A DNA stretch of 64,000 bases from Alcanivorax sp. (GTDB lineage: Bacteria > Pseudomonadota > Gammaproteobacteria > Pseudomonadales > Alcanivoracaceae), in contig JAIUME010000001.1 in the NCBI GenBank assembly GCA_022565695.1, positions 496,001-560,000 on the forward strand, in the 5' to 3' direction. A program made the translations under genes and the position numbers. This document shows, piece after piece, positions 51,413-60,362 of this stretch. The notes under the pieces are model-generated. The model saw only the letters and a list, made by a program, of their open reading frames with translations, made no database searches and had not been told where the DNA came from. Position 1 is the first letter of the stretch. Every line of letters starts with the position of its first letter.

Positions 51413-52477
51413 ATGGCACTGATCAGCATGCGACAGTTGCTGGACCACGCCGCCGAATACGGCTACGGCGTGCCGGCCTTCAACGTGAATAATCTGGAGC
51501 AGATGCGCGCCATCATGGAAGCAGCGGATCAGACGGATTCGCCGGTGATCGTGCAGGCCTCTGCGGGCGCACGTAAATACGCGGGCGCGCCGTTTTTGCG
51601 TCACCTGATCCTTGCCGCGGTGGAAGAGTTTCCGCACATCCCGGTGGTCATGCATCAGGATCACGGCACCAGCCCGGCGGTCTGCCAGCGCTCTATTCAG
51701 CTCGGCTTTTCGTCCGTGATGATGGATGGCTCCCTCGGCGAAGATGGCAAGACACCGATGGATTACGACTACAACGTGCGTGTCACCCAGACAGCGGTGG
51801 CCATGGCCCACGCCTGCGGTGTGTCGGTGGAAGGCGAGCTGGGTTGCCTGGGGTCACTGGAAACGGGTCAGGCCGGTGAAGAAGATGGCATCGGTGCGGA
51901 AGGCACTCTGGACCACAGCCAGATGCTCACCGATCCGGAAGAAGCGGCGGATTTTGTCAAAGCCACGGGTGTGGATGCGCTGGCCATTGCCATCGGCACC
52001 AGCCACGGCGCCTACAAGTTTACCCGGCCGCCTACTGGCGACATTCTGGATATCAATCGCATCAAGGCGATCCATGCACGCATTCCGGACACGCATCTGG
52101 TGATGCACGGCTCGTCTTCCGTGCCGCAGGAATGGCTGCAGGTCATCAACGAATTTGGCGGCGATATCGCCGAGACCTATGGTGTGCCGGTATCGGAAAT
52201 TCAGGAAGGCATCCGGCATGGCGTGCGCAAGGTGAATATCGATACCGATTTGCGTCTGGCCAGCACGGGCGCAGTGCGCCGTTTCCTGGCAGAGAACAAG
52301 GCAGAGTTTGATCCGCGCAAGTTCCTGGCGGTGGCAACGCAGGCCATGAAAGAAATCTGTATCGATCGCTACGAAGCCTTCGGTACGGCCGGCAATGCCA
52401 GCAAGATCAAACCGCTGTCACTGGAAGTGATGTTCCAGCGCTACGAAAAAGGCGAGTTGGCACCTCGGGTCAAGTAA
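51413..52477 (+). CDS. fba: Fructose-bisphosphate aldolase, class II
   Basis: 354 aa zinc-dependent aldolase of the Calvin/CbbA-like subgroup. [15 protein letters not shown], the zinc site in [37 protein letters not shown] and the [11 protein letters not shown] loop are present. Last gene of the tkt-epd-pgk-fba run. Confidence 0.96.
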   Translation: MALISMRQLLDHAAEYGYGVPAFNVNNLEQMRAIMEAADQTDSPVIVQASAGARKYAGAPFLRHLILAAVEEFPHIPVVMHQDHGTSPAVCQRSIQLGFSSVMMDGSLGEDGKTPMDYDYNVRVTQTAVAMAHACGVSVEGELGCLGSLETGQAGEEDGIGAEGTLDHSQMLTDPEEAADFVKATGVDALAIAIGTSHGAYKFTRPPTGDILDINRIKAIHARIPDTHLVMHGSSSVPQEWLQVINEFGGDIAETYGVPVSEIQEGIRHGVRKVNIDTDLRLASTGAVRRFLAENKAEFDPRKFLAVATQAMKEICIDRYEAFGTAGNASKIKPLSLEVMFQRYEKGELAPRVK

Positions 52478-53135
52478 GGGTATTGATAAGGGTATTGCCC
52501 CCGGCCGCCAGTGGCGCGGGGTCTTTGTCCGGCTTGGCATACTGCAAGCGCGAAAGACGTTGCGTGCCGTGGTAGCTGTCTAGGCCGGACACCGCCACGG
52601 CGCCAAGCGCTTCAATGTCCACGTAACCATCTGCCCCTACTGCTCCAGTCTCTGTGAAGACCTCCGTGATCTCGCCGATGATGATCACGGTGTCATTCAG
52701 GGCCACCGGCACCAGCTCACGCAACACCAGCCCCAACCTCAAACGGCTTTCTCCCACATAAGGTGCCTGCAAGGTGCCCGAGTACCAGGGCGTCAGGCCG
52801 ACGGCATCGAACTCCGAAACATCTCTGGCATAGCGGGCACTGCACTGGTGTGCCGGGGCAATCATGTCGGCATGTACCTGATTGACGGTAAAGCACCCTG
52901 TCGCTGTGATGTTGTCGAGGGTATGCCGGTCGCTGGCCGGTGGGCGGCTGACCAGTGCCAGCAGCGCCGGGTCGGCGCCGAGATGCACCGCAGAGCTGAA
53001 CAGTGCCAGATTCTCGCGACCGTCGGTATTGCGCGTGCCGACCAGGTTGGCGCTCTTGAAGCCACTGAGGGCGTTGATGAAGTTGGTGCGGTATCGGCGG
53101 GGCATGTTGCCCGGATCGAAAGCGGTCAGCGCCAT
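52470..53135 (-). CDS. Flavin reductase family protein (FMN-binding split barrel)
   Basis: 221 aa. [31 protein letters not shown] matches the flavin-reductase-like split barrel, with [18 protein letters not shown] following. Probably reduces or binds FMN; physiological partner unknown. Its end overlaps the convergent fba end by 8 bp. Confidence 0.82.
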   Translation of the reverse strand: MALTAFDPGNMPRRYRTNFINALSGFKSANLVGTRNTDGRENLALFSSAVHLGADPALLALVSRPPASDRHTLDNITATGCFTVNQVHADMIAPAHQCSARYARDVSEFDAVGLTPWYSGTLQAPYVGESRLRLGLVLRELVPVALNDTVIIIGEITEVFTETGAVGADGYVDIEALGAVAVSGLDSYHGTQRLSRLQYAKPDKDPAPLAAGGNTLINTLT

Positions 53136-53254
53136 GATGATCAGCCTGTCTGTGTCGTCAGTAAAAACAACCAGTCTGAGCCATTCGGCGTCACGAGCGG
53201 GTCATTGCCGTCTACAGGCTCGCCGCCAGTGACGGTCGCGGGTATGCTCTGTGC

Positions 53255-54229
53255 ATGACGAACATTTCAGATGTTGACGCCCCTCCCTTTGATGTCAGCG
53301 CCATACACGGCAGCTGGCAGGCGCTGGACTGGTCATCTCCGCAAATCATCAGCGGGGAGGCGCTGCGTTATGCCCGTTACTACGGTATCGACTTCGCTGA
53401 GCGCCTGCCCGACATGCGCCATGCCTTCGGTTACTTTGAAGCTGCCGGGCATACCCTGGCAGTGCATGCCTGGCTGCCCCCTGATGCCCGCGGCACGGTG
53501 CTGGTCATGCACGGCTATTTCGACCATGTCGGCCTGTATCGGCATGTAATCGGTCACGTTCTGGGGCTGGGGTATGCGGTGCTCGCCTACGATCTGCCGG
53601 GCCACGGTTTGTCATCGGGCCCGCGGGCGGCCGTCGATGACTTCCTGGTGTATCAGGAGGTGTTGACCCATTGTCTGGCGAACAAGGAAAACGGGTTTCC
53701 GAAGCCCTGGCATGTCGTTGCCCAGAGTACCGGGTGTGCCATCGTGATGGATTATCTGGTACGACATGGCGCAGAGCCTGATCAGGTGCCATTCGACAAG
53801 ATTATTCTGCTGGCGCCACTGGTGCGACCGTTCGCCTGGCGTTCAGGTCGCCTGCTGCATGCCGTGGTCAGCCCCTTCCGGGAATACGTGAAGCGTGTGT
53901 TTACCGTGAATTCCAACGATAAGGAATTTTTACATTTCCTGGAGCACCTTGACCCTTTACAGCACCGCGCGCTGTCTGCACGCTGGGTCTCGGCATTGAA
54001 GAAATGGATTCCGGTTTTCGAGCGTGCCCTGCCGGTAAAGGTGCCCCTGATAGTGGTTCAGGGCGACATGGATGACACTGTGGACTGGCGGCATAATCTG
54101 GGCATCATCGAGGACAAGTTTTACCGGCCGGAGATTCATGTCATCAAGGGCGCCCGACACCAGCTGGCGAACGAACACGACAGTTTCCGGCTGCAGGTGT
54201 TGAAGGTCATCACCACGCATCTGGCGTGA
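53255..54229 (+). CDS. Alpha/beta hydrolase, monoacylglycerol-lipase-like
   Basis: 324 aa. VLVMHGYFDHVGLYRHV (HG oxyanion motif), VAQSTGCAIV (nucleophile Ser), QGDMDDTVDW (Asp) and GARHQLANE (His) form a full triad. The family includes lysophospholipases and monoacylglycerol lipases; exact substrate not visible. No signal peptide, so cytosolic. Confidence 0.82.
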   Translation: MTNISDVDAPPFDVSAIHGSWQALDWSSPQIISGEALRYARYYGIDFAERLPDMRHAFGYFEAAGHTLAVHAWLPPDARGTVLVMHGYFDHVGLYRHVIGHVLGLGYAVLAYDLPGHGLSSGPRAAVDDFLVYQEVLTHCLANKENGFPKPWHVVAQSTGCAIVMDYLVRHGAEPDQVPFDKIILLAPLVRPFAWRSGRLLHAVVSPFREYVKRVFTVNSNDKEFLHFLEHLDPLQHRALSARWVSALKKWIPVFERALPVKVPLIVVQGDMDDTVDWRHNLGIIEDKFYRPEIHVIKGARHQLANEHDSFRLQVLKVITTHLA

Positions 54230-54279
54230 ATGATGGCGTTGACGGTGGTTCTGGTGGTGTGGCGGCAACGGAGAGACAA

Positions 54280-54738
54280 ATGATGATGCCAGTAGTAGTG
54301 GTGGCGACGATATTCATGCTGCTTGCCAATCCTGCGGCAGCGGCGCAGGCTGGACCAGGGCAGGTTGCAGAAAGCGGCGCTGGCCCGGATACCGGTTTGA
54401 GTATCGAGCGCCGGGATGCAGCGCGCGAGGCGGCGGATGAGCGCATCCGTGATGACGGTGCCCGCGAGCATGCTCGGGAGCGTGACCGGGAAAACCGTGA
54501 TGCGGTCAGAGGTCGCGCCGGGCAGCAAGATGCGTCACAGCGAGGTCGTGAGCAGGAGGCACAGCGGCGCGAGGAAACGCGTGAGCGCGGCGCGGCGATT
54601 CAGCAAGAGTCAGTAGATCGTCGCGAAAACCAGGCGCAGGCAGCAAAGGAGGCTCAGGATGCAGCGCGTGAGCGCGTGGGTCCTGTGCGAAGCTATCCTG
54701 GACCTGGCCCCGGCGAGCATGCGCCAGAACGGCATTGA
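54280..54738 (+). CDS. Exported Arg/Glu-rich coiled-coil protein of unknown function
   Basis: 152 aa. A signal sequence (VVVVATIFMLLANPAAAAQ) is followed by a highly charged, Arg/Glu/Gln/Ala-rich segment (DAAREAADERIRDDGAREHA) likely to form a long helix, with a Pro/Gly end. Starts at one of three consecutive ATGs (54280, 54283, 54286). No family recognised. It lies 58 bp before a barrel protein gene. Confidence 0.6.
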   Translation: MMMPVVVVATIFMLLANPAAAAQAGPGQVAESGAGPDTGLSIERRDAAREAADERIRDDGAREHARERDRENRDAVRGRAGQQDASQRGREQEAQRREETRERGAAIQQESVDRRENQAQAAKEAQDAARERVGPVRSYPGPGPGEHAPERH

Positions 54739-54796
54739 TAGCGTAAATCTGAAAGATGTAAAGATTTCCAGTGTTCAACTGAGACCAGGGAGAAAC

Positions 54797-55324
54797 ATGA
54801 TGAAGAAGTGGATGGTAGCAATGGGTGCAGCCTCTGTCGTGACGTTTGCGGGTGTGGCGCAAGCCCAGCAGCAGTTCGGCATGGAGCCAGAGTTCTATTT
54901 TGGTGGTCAGTACAACTATATGGAACGTAAGGTCAGTGGTTCGTCGAATCCGAATTTCGATGTACTCAGCGGCCGGCTGGGTGTGCAGATGAATCCCTAC
55001 ATTTCCGGCGAGGCGCGACTTGGTTTCGGCATCGGTGGCGACCGTATCGGCGGCACCAAAGTTGATATCGATAACTACTATGGTTTCTATGCGCGCGCCA
55101 GCTTGCCAAACCAGACAGCGTTCACCCCGTATCTGCTCGGCGGTTGGACAGATGTGCGGTTTGATGTTGGCGGCAGCGGTGAAAGCGTCGACGGTGGCAG
55201 CTATGGCGTAGGGGCAGATTTCCATCTTGACCCGTTCCTGGCGCTGAATCTCGAGTATGCGCGTCTTCTGGACAAGGACGACGATCTGGACGCCATATCG
55301 CTGGGCTTCACCTTCAAGTTCTGA
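54797..55324 (+). CDS. Outer-membrane beta-barrel protein
   Basis: 175 aa. The signal peptide ends VAQAQ at about residue 24. An OmpA-like barrel: EFYFGGQYNYMERKV, INPYISGEARL-type strands (MNPYISGEARLGFGIGG), TPYLLGGWTDVRFDVGG and the terminal Phe in LGFTFKF. I start at ATG 54797 with AGGGAGAAA upstream. A terminator follows. Confidence 0.78.
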   Translation: MMKKWMVAMGAASVVTFAGVAQAQQQFGMEPEFYFGGQYNYMERKVSGSSNPNFDVLSGRLGVQMNPYISGEARLGFGIGGDRIGGTKVDIDNYYGFYARASLPNQTAFTPYLLGGWTDVRFDVGGSGESVDGGSYGVGADFHLDPFLALNLEYARLLDKDDDLDAISLGFTFKF

Positions 55325-55342
55325 GCGTATAGTGTTGACGAA

Positions 55343-55367
55343 GAAGCCCGCAGTAAGCGGGCTTTTT
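55343..55367 (+). terminator. Intrinsic terminator after the barrel protein
   Basis: Stem AAGCCCGC/GCGGGCTT with a short loop and T-run. Confidence 0.9.
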
Positions 55368-55368
55368 T

Positions 55369-55807
55369 GTGCCCGCCCGATCGCCCGATTCGACGGGGTT
55401 GCCTTCATAGGCCCAGCGGGGCAGTATCTGGCCAGGGCTACTGGCAAGCCGGACAAGCACTCAGCAGAGGTGCTGCCGCAACGCCTTCTTCAATACGCCG
55501 CAATACAGCAAGATGCTCGCCACTGCATGGAATGATGCGTGGTCTGTCGGGTAGGGCGGTAGCGTGTCTGGAGTTCTGGCCCTGCTTGCGAGCCATGGGT
55601 GGCTGCATGCCCGTTTGGACAGTGTTATTGGATTGGGAAAAGAAGAAGTCAAGCGAATAGGCGGTGGTCGATTGGCGGCATTCCCAAGATATTGATTATT
55701 CTGGATTATTTATCATTATAGAAATCAATATATTGTGATAGGCCGCGCGTCGTTATTGGATATATGTGCCGGCGTCCTAATACCTGTTAAGTTTTCACGG
55801 AGGTGGC
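55369..55807. other. Non-coding gap at the left edge of the AT-rich integron island
   Basis: No supported gene. Base composition drops toward AT from about 55.65 kb. A core-site-like GTTATTG at 55752-55758 could be a cassette junction or attI-like site, but no hairpin partner is present, so this is weak. Confidence 0.5.
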
Positions 55808-56176
55808 ATGAAGCGTGATATGGAGTTGGTGATTAAAATACTCGATCATCTGGAACGTCGAGAGGAAATAGGTGTGATTGGAAAGTTGCAAATCGACGGT
55901 TACGACGACCGCGTGGTCGCATATCACCTTCGCCGGATGTTTGAAGCGGGACTACTGGATGCGGAATCAACTAACTCGAATACAACGCCCCAGCGAGTAA
56001 TTACCGTTTACCCTTTTGGTTTGTCTTGGGAGGGGCATGAGTTTCTCGATGCTATGCACAACGAAACAGTCGCAGCGCAGGTACGCAGGAAGTTAGGAAG
56101 TACATTATCGGACGTGCCATTCGCAATAATTCGAGAGTTGGCTTTGACGCTAGGTAGGGCGCACGTTGGTCTGTAG
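55808..56176 (+). CDS. DUF2513 protein, likely an integron cassette gene
   Basis: 122 aa. KRDMELVIKILDHLE at the start, YHLRRMFEAGLLDAE in the middle and LSWEGHEFLDAMHN near residue 80 are the DUF2513 (winged-helix-like) signature. Function unknown; members are often phage or mobile-element borne. GGAGG precedes the ATG. Its stop lies 3 bp before the first attC, the position of a cassette gene. Confidence 0.85.
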   Translation: MKRDMELVIKILDHLERREEIGVIGKLQIDGYDDRVVAYHLRRMFEAGLLDAESTNSNTTPQRVITVYPFGLSWEGHEFLDAMHNETVAAQVRRKLGSTLSDVPFAIIRELALTLGRAHVGL

Positions 56177-56179
56177 CAA

Positions 56180-56263
56180 ACTTAACCAGGCCAAGCACAG
56201 CGACAGCTCTTCCGTTGCGGCTTCGCCTCCACTCCAAAGCTGCGCGTGTTGGCGGCGTTATAC
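56180..56263 (+). repeat. Integron attC recombination site 1
   Basis: R'' is ACTTAAC (56180-56186) and R' is GTTATAC (56257-56263). The left arm AAGCACAGCGACAGCT (56193-56208) equals the reverse complement of the right arm AGCTGCGCGTGTT (56238-56250) after removal of three extra bases (G, A, A), the extrahelical bases expected of attC. 84 bp long. VCR-like R' core. Marks the end of the DUF2513 cassette. Confidence 0.88.
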
Positions 56264-56340
56264 GGTTGGTCTAGTCAGTCTTATTTCGACTCAAAGCAGA
56301 CCTAATAAATACAAAACTAATAGCATGGGAACACAGCGCC

Positions 56341-57507
56341 TTGGACTCTATTCACGATAAAGCCCCCCGAGAAATCGTGGGGCGTGACACGACACACCGT
56401 TTTAAAATGCAGTTTCAAGCTGCTGCATATGCAGCTTTGGAGATATTAAGCGGTAAGGAAGTTGACCGAGTGTACTGTGACTATCATGATGATTTCGTAG
56501 TAAGGCGCACGACGAGTAACTCCGTCGAATACCATTTTTTTCAGGTAAAAACTAAAGGAAAGGCCAATCAACAATGGAAATTAAATGAAATTTTTGCTCT
56601 CAAGAAAAAAGGTTCTATCGATTCTGATGAAAAATTGGTAGAAATCCGCAACAGTATTGCTGGGAAATTGTTTATTCATACGATTGAATTCGGTGACTTT
56701 TGCAGAGAAGTAAGCATTCTCAGTAATGTTCACTTTCAAGATGATGTTTATGAAGTTGTGAATCATTTAAAAGAGGGGTCTTCTAGCAAAAAATACATCA
56801 AGCAGTTTATTGATAATTTCTGTAGAATATTCTCCCCTGAAAATACTTTAAGCTCAGACGAAATTGGTGTTGTAGCTTCAAAATTTTCATTATTTCCGAA
56901 CGTACAATATTTGGACGAATCTTTCGAAGCATTTCCCGATGCTGCAAGAAGTGCAATTTGGACGCATAGTGAAATTGATTTACGAAAGCATGAAGTCGAT
57001 GAAATCGCAAATAGTTTAGTCCATATGGTTATGTCTAAATCGTGTGCGCCAATTCAAGGACTGTCTAAAACAGATATTGATCTTGCCACTGGGATCGGTC
57101 TCGAAGACTTATTGAATGTGCTCAGCATTTCTACAGACGTTTATCAAACACTTCTTGCTGGAGAAGATCCAGCAGCAATCAAAACGGCATCCATACTTCA
57201 GCGTCAACTTAAAGCTGCGGGTGCCACAGACCGAATGATTGAAACTGCATCTCGCGCAAAAGTTTCTTGGGACGAATGGTTGCGCACTGCCAGACACACG
57301 TTTCCCGATTTCGAACTAAACATCTTGCTTGATGAGATTGATAGTAAATGTAACCTTTGGCTGCTAAGCGGGGGAAGACTTGCGGACATGAGTGCGTTGA
57401 TTAATGAAATAGAAAGCTCTGGACTTGGCAGAAAATTTTCTTCATTGAACTCAGATTTAATTTTTGGAGGGTTTTGCTCATCTGTGGTCAGGAGGGCGTC
57501 AAGATGA
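56341..57507 (+). CDS. DUF4297-like dsDNA nuclease, putative ABC-3C effector
   Basis: 388 aa. The N-terminus holds PREIVGRDTTHRFKMQFQAA and VYCDYHDDFVV then YHFFQVKTKGK: the PD-(D/E)xK nuclease core, with Asp50/51 and QxK at 68-70, matching DUF4297. The C-terminal ~250 aa are helical. It starts at TTG 56341 because the conserved PREIVGRDT block needs it; the next in-frame ATG (56407) loses it. 78 bp after the attC1 core, AT-rich unlike the flanks. Overlaps the next gene (ATGA). As effector it would cut invading or host DNA on sensing (inference). Confidence 0.8.
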   Translation: MDSIHDKAPREIVGRDTTHRFKMQFQAAAYAALEILSGKEVDRVYCDYHDDFVVRRTTSNSVEYHFFQVKTKGKANQQWKLNEIFALKKKGSIDSDEKLVEIRNSIAGKLFIHTIEFGDFCREVSILSNVHFQDDVYEVVNHLKEGSSSKKYIKQFIDNFCRIFSPENTLSSDEIGVVASKFSLFPNVQYLDESFEAFPDAARSAIWTHSEIDLRKHEVDEIANSLVHMVMSKSCAPIQGLSKTDIDLATGIGLEDLLNVLSISTDVYQTLLAGEDPAAIKTASILQRQLKAAGATDRMIETASRAKVSWDEWLRTARHTFPDFELNILLDEIDSKCNLWLLSGGRLADMSALINEIESSGLGRKFSSLNSDLIFGGFCSSVVRRASR

Positions 57508-57983
57508 GCCTAAATGAGTTCTTTAACGAGGCAGAAAATTTAGATCTTCATTTGCGAATTCCTGTTCCTGAAACAGTACCAAGACACTCCTTGAATAACG
57601 AAGCACTTTTCCAGTTACCACTTCTCGCCATGACAATTCTTGCCTTATCAAAAGGTAATTCAAAACCTGTTTTATCTGAAATAGGCCAGCTTGTGGGAGA
57701 ATGCTTGGAAAGAACAGTTTCGGGCTTTAAAGGATCATCACAAGACATCGGTTGGTCTGCGAATTTACGTATTCGCACTATCAAAGCATTAACCTTTCTA
57801 GAAGCGACCCATCAAGTAAATATTGATGAAAATACCCGTCGAATAACAGCTACAGAATTGGGTAGAAAGATATACTCTGGCGCAACAAAAAATGATAGTC
57901 CATTAGCTCATTCTATGAAAACAATCGAACTAAGTTACAAATATCTATTGGATGAATCAAAAATAAGAGGGGAAGTTAATTGA
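57504..57983 (+). CDS. ABC-3C middle component (MC) protein
   Basis: 159 aa from ATG 57504 (GGAGGG seven bases upstream). NNEALFQLPLLAMTILALSKGNSKPVLSEIGQLVGECLER is followed by a wHTH-like end (RTIKALTFLEATHQVNIDENTRRITATELGRKI). No catalytic motif. In ABC three-component systems a small MC sits between effector and ATPase; the order and 4-bp overlaps here match. Direct identification rests on position and size. Confidence 0.72.
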   Translation: MSLNEFFNEAENLDLHLRIPVPETVPRHSLNNEALFQLPLLAMTILALSKGNSKPVLSEIGQLVGECLERTVSGFKGSSQDIGWSANLRIRTIKALTFLEATHQVNIDENTRRITATELGRKIYSGATKNDSPLAHSMKTIELSYKYLLDESKIRGEVN

Positions 57984-59767
57984 GGCTTTTATCATTAAGA
58001 ATTGAACCGCTAGGACAGAATGGCTGGGGCAGCCCGATTTTTAAATTTGGTCACAGAACAACTCTCATTTATGCTAGAAATGGTAGCGGTAAAACGCCAA
58101 TTATTCAGTCTCTCGCTGCGAGTCTTGGCTTCCCCCTAAAGTTTAGGGAGGATATCCTGGAAAAATGCGCTTCAATAACTCTAACAGCCGAACATGATGA
58201 AAAACCACTAGTTATTCATAGAGTAATCGGCTCAAAAAATCAGGAGTTTCATGCGTCAATAGACTTTGATGGAGATTTTTCGGAGCACTTTAACGAAGGA
58301 TCATTCTCGGCAAGCTTATTTTCGTGTCTTGGCCTAGAGCCTCCTAGCTTAGTCTCAAACAAAGGTGAAAAGGCTCAGCCCTATATTTCAACTGTATTGC
58401 CTGTTTTTTATTTAAACCAAGGTGATGGATACACTTCAGCATATAAATCCCCATTTCCATTCATTACCGACCAATTTGTTGAAATGATTAGATTTATTTT
58501 TGGGCTAAATCCAAAACACTCATTTGAGGTTAAAAAGTCTCTTATTGAGGAAAAGGCTGCATTAGAGGCACAAACAAGACGAATAGTGAGCGCACAACGC
58601 ATATTGGATAATCAGGCTCTAGGTGTAGATGAAAGTAAAGCAAACCAAGAAATTTTACAGCGTCGTGTGGCCGATGTAAGCAGCCAAATCGAAAATTTGC
58701 GTAATTCCTTTGATACAAATAGCTCGACAAATTCAACGTTGACTCAATTGATTCGCCAAAAAGACGCGCAAATCAATTCAAAAATTACAGAGCTCTATGA
58801 ATTGCGGAACCGTATTTCTGGGATCGAATCTATCCGAACTGAAATTGAAGGTGAAATACAAACGCTGAGCTTGAATGAAGAGGCTCGACGAGTTTTTACT
58901 TCCTTCAATGAAATATGCAATGCGGCAAATTGCGGACTCTTCTTGGGCAGTACAGAATCCTATGGAAAAAACTTGCTTTATCTCCGTGATCAAATAAAAG
59001 ACCTTGAGCGTAATTCGATTCGTGCGGAAATGAGAATTGAAGCACTTGAAAGCGTTCTCGATGAACTACATCAAGAGCGAAACTCATTAGTCGAGAAAAT
59101 AGACCCTGCAACTACTGGTGTCGCTGACCAATTAGTTACTAGCGTTCATTTTTTAACAAGGCAATTGATTGAAACCCAATCAGAGCTCGGGCAAATATCA
59201 GCACTTGATAATGAAAGATCGAAGTTATTTAAATTAACGCAGGAGCGTGATCGCATACAAGAGCGTATAGATAATCTTTCAAGAACGAGCAAGTCCGATC
59301 ATAACTTCAATAAGCTCCGTATTCAATTGCGTGAATTGGCTGTCAAATGGATGGATATACTTGAAACCAAAAATGTTTCAAGAAATGTCGATATCGATTT
59401 GGATATGCGGTTTACGTTTAATAATGAGTCTCTCGATCTGTTTTCAGGTAGTACCAAAATTAGATTGGTTTTGGCTATCCATGCTGCACTTTTCGAAACA
59501 TATATTCTAGAGCCTTCTCGTCCTTTTAGATTTTTAATTTTAGATACTCCAAAACAACAAGAGCTTCATACAGAGGATTTATCAAAATATTTGACCGAAC
59601 TCGAGAAGCTTTGCGCTGCCAATAACTCGCAGCTCATACTCTCATCAACAGAGTATGACCATCCGTCGGGAGCATTAGATAGACGCTGGCTGCCTGAATA
59701 TAGAGGTGTAGATCACCCTATGTACCTAGGGAAGCAGATGGATTATTTGGGCGATTCCCAACATTAA
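57980..59767 (+). CDS. SMC/Rad50-like ABC ATPase of the ABC-3C system
   Basis: 595 aa. Walker A ARNGSGKTP (~32-40) near the start, a coiled-coil centre (~185-425, rich in Gln/Glu/Leu), a signature-like LFSGSTKIRLVL (~487-498) and Walker B FRFLILDTP (~514-522). The residue after the Walker B Asp is Thr, not Glu, so ATP hydrolysis may be slow or use another acid. TTG start coupled to the middle-component stop. It is the likely sensor/activator of the nuclease. Confidence 0.85.
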   Translation: MRLLSLRIEPLGQNGWGSPIFKFGHRTTLIYARNGSGKTPIIQSLAASLGFPLKFREDILEKCASITLTAEHDEKPLVIHRVIGSKNQEFHASIDFDGDFSEHFNEGSFSASLFSCLGLEPPSLVSNKGEKAQPYISTVLPVFYLNQGDGYTSAYKSPFPFITDQFVEMIRFIFGLNPKHSFEVKKSLIEEKAALEAQTRRIVSAQRILDNQALGVDESKANQEILQRRVADVSSQIENLRNSFDTNSSTNSTLTQLIRQKDAQINSKITELYELRNRISGIESIRTEIEGEIQTLSLNEEARRVFTSFNEICNAANCGLFLGSTESYGKNLLYLRDQIKDLERNSIRAEMRIEALESVLDELHQERNSLVEKIDPATTGVADQLVTSVHFLTRQLIETQSELGQISALDNERSKLFKLTQERDRIQERIDNLSRTSKSDHNFNKLRIQLRELAVKWMDILETKNVSRNVDIDLDMRFTFNNESLDLFSGSTKIRLVLAIHAALFETYILEPSRPFRFLILDTPKQQELHTEDLSKYLTELEKLCAANNSQLILSSTEYDHPSGALDRRWLPEYRGVDHPMYLGKQMDYLGDSQH

Positions 59768-59849
59768 GTTAACCGTAGGTTTTTTAATGGTTTTCAGTTA
59801 ATGTCCGCTCTTGGGCGGCTTTAGACATGGGGGCACTGATGCAGTTCAC

Positions 59850-59921
59850 GTATAACAAGCGCAAGCACTCGGAACAATTTTCCGCTTCGCTCCGAATTGT
59901 CCGGTGTTGCGAGCGTTATAA
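59850..59921 (+). repeat. Integron attC recombination site 2
   Basis: R'' GTATAAC (59850-59856) and R' GTTATAA (59915-59921). The left arm GCAAGCACTCGGAACAATT equals the reverse complement of AATTGTCCGGTGTTGC after removal of three extra bases (G, T, A). 72 bp. Same extrahelical pattern as attC1. Ends the ABC-3C cassette. Confidence 0.92.
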
Positions 59922-59929
59922 GGATCGGT

Positions 59930-60178
59930 ATGGGATTGCAGGCTGAAGTAGCTGATAAGGCTATCCGGTTCGTCAAAATGCTTCCTATTGGCAGGGAGCC
60001 CGATATCATCATTCTCAAGGGCCACCTTTTGTTGGAAGAGGCGATGACGGAATGGATCGATGCTGAGATAGAATCAAACAATCCATTGAATACCGATCCA
60101 AAGAAGCTAGGTTTTTCTGCGAAACTCAACCTTCTTAGGGAGGCGTTCATGCCGCCATACTTGGCGCGCCATTTATAG
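59930..60178 (+). pseudogene. Truncated cassette gene of unknown function
   Basis: 82-aa frame from ATG 59930 (AAGGA upstream), beginning MGLQAEVADKAIRFVKML and keeping GHLLLEEAMTEWIDAEIES. Unknown family. The similarity-like region stops around 60138, where the IS3 remnant starts, and the last ten residues (FMPPYLARHL) are read from the IS antisense strand. Third cassette of the array, broken by the IS. Confidence 0.7.
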
Positions 60179-60291
60179 AAGCTGGCGCTGCTCATGCCAT
60201 GCTCGCGGCACAGCTCCGGAACCGGCACATCGGACTCGGCTTCCTTCAGGATCGCTAGGATCTAGCTGTCCGAAAAACGTGACTTCTTCAT
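60138..60291 (-). pseudogene. IS3-family transposase orfA fragment with in-frame stop
   Basis: From ATG 60291: KKSRFSDS, then TAG at codon 10 where Gln is expected, then ILAILKEAESDVPVPELC and REHGMSSASFYKWRAKYGGM, the helix-turn-helix start of IS3 OrfA. Truncated after ~50 codons and interrupted by a stop, so dead. Confidence 0.9.
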
Positions 60292-60362
60292 GCAGAATCT
60301 CCTTCGTCATAGATTACGAGAAAATTCTACTTTTGAGTACTCTCACTTTTCGGAGGGATTAT
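60138..60362 (-). mobile_element. IS3-family insertion sequence remnant (left end plus orfA start)
   Basis: The minus strand carries the IS left end (TCCGAAAAGTGAGAGTACTC), an orfA ribosome site (GAAGGAGATTCTGC) and the transposase N-terminus. Everything after the orfA start is missing, joined to the cassette gene. Confidence 0.82.

Noticed and set aside
55752-55758. GTTATTG as an attI or third attC site
   Set aside because: No inverted partner or hairpin near it; kept only as a note in the gap entry.
59821-60228. 135-aa minus-strand frame as a real transposase
   Set aside because: Only its first ~30 residues are IS3 OrfA; the rest is antisense of the cassette gene, and a stop interrupts the true orfA start.
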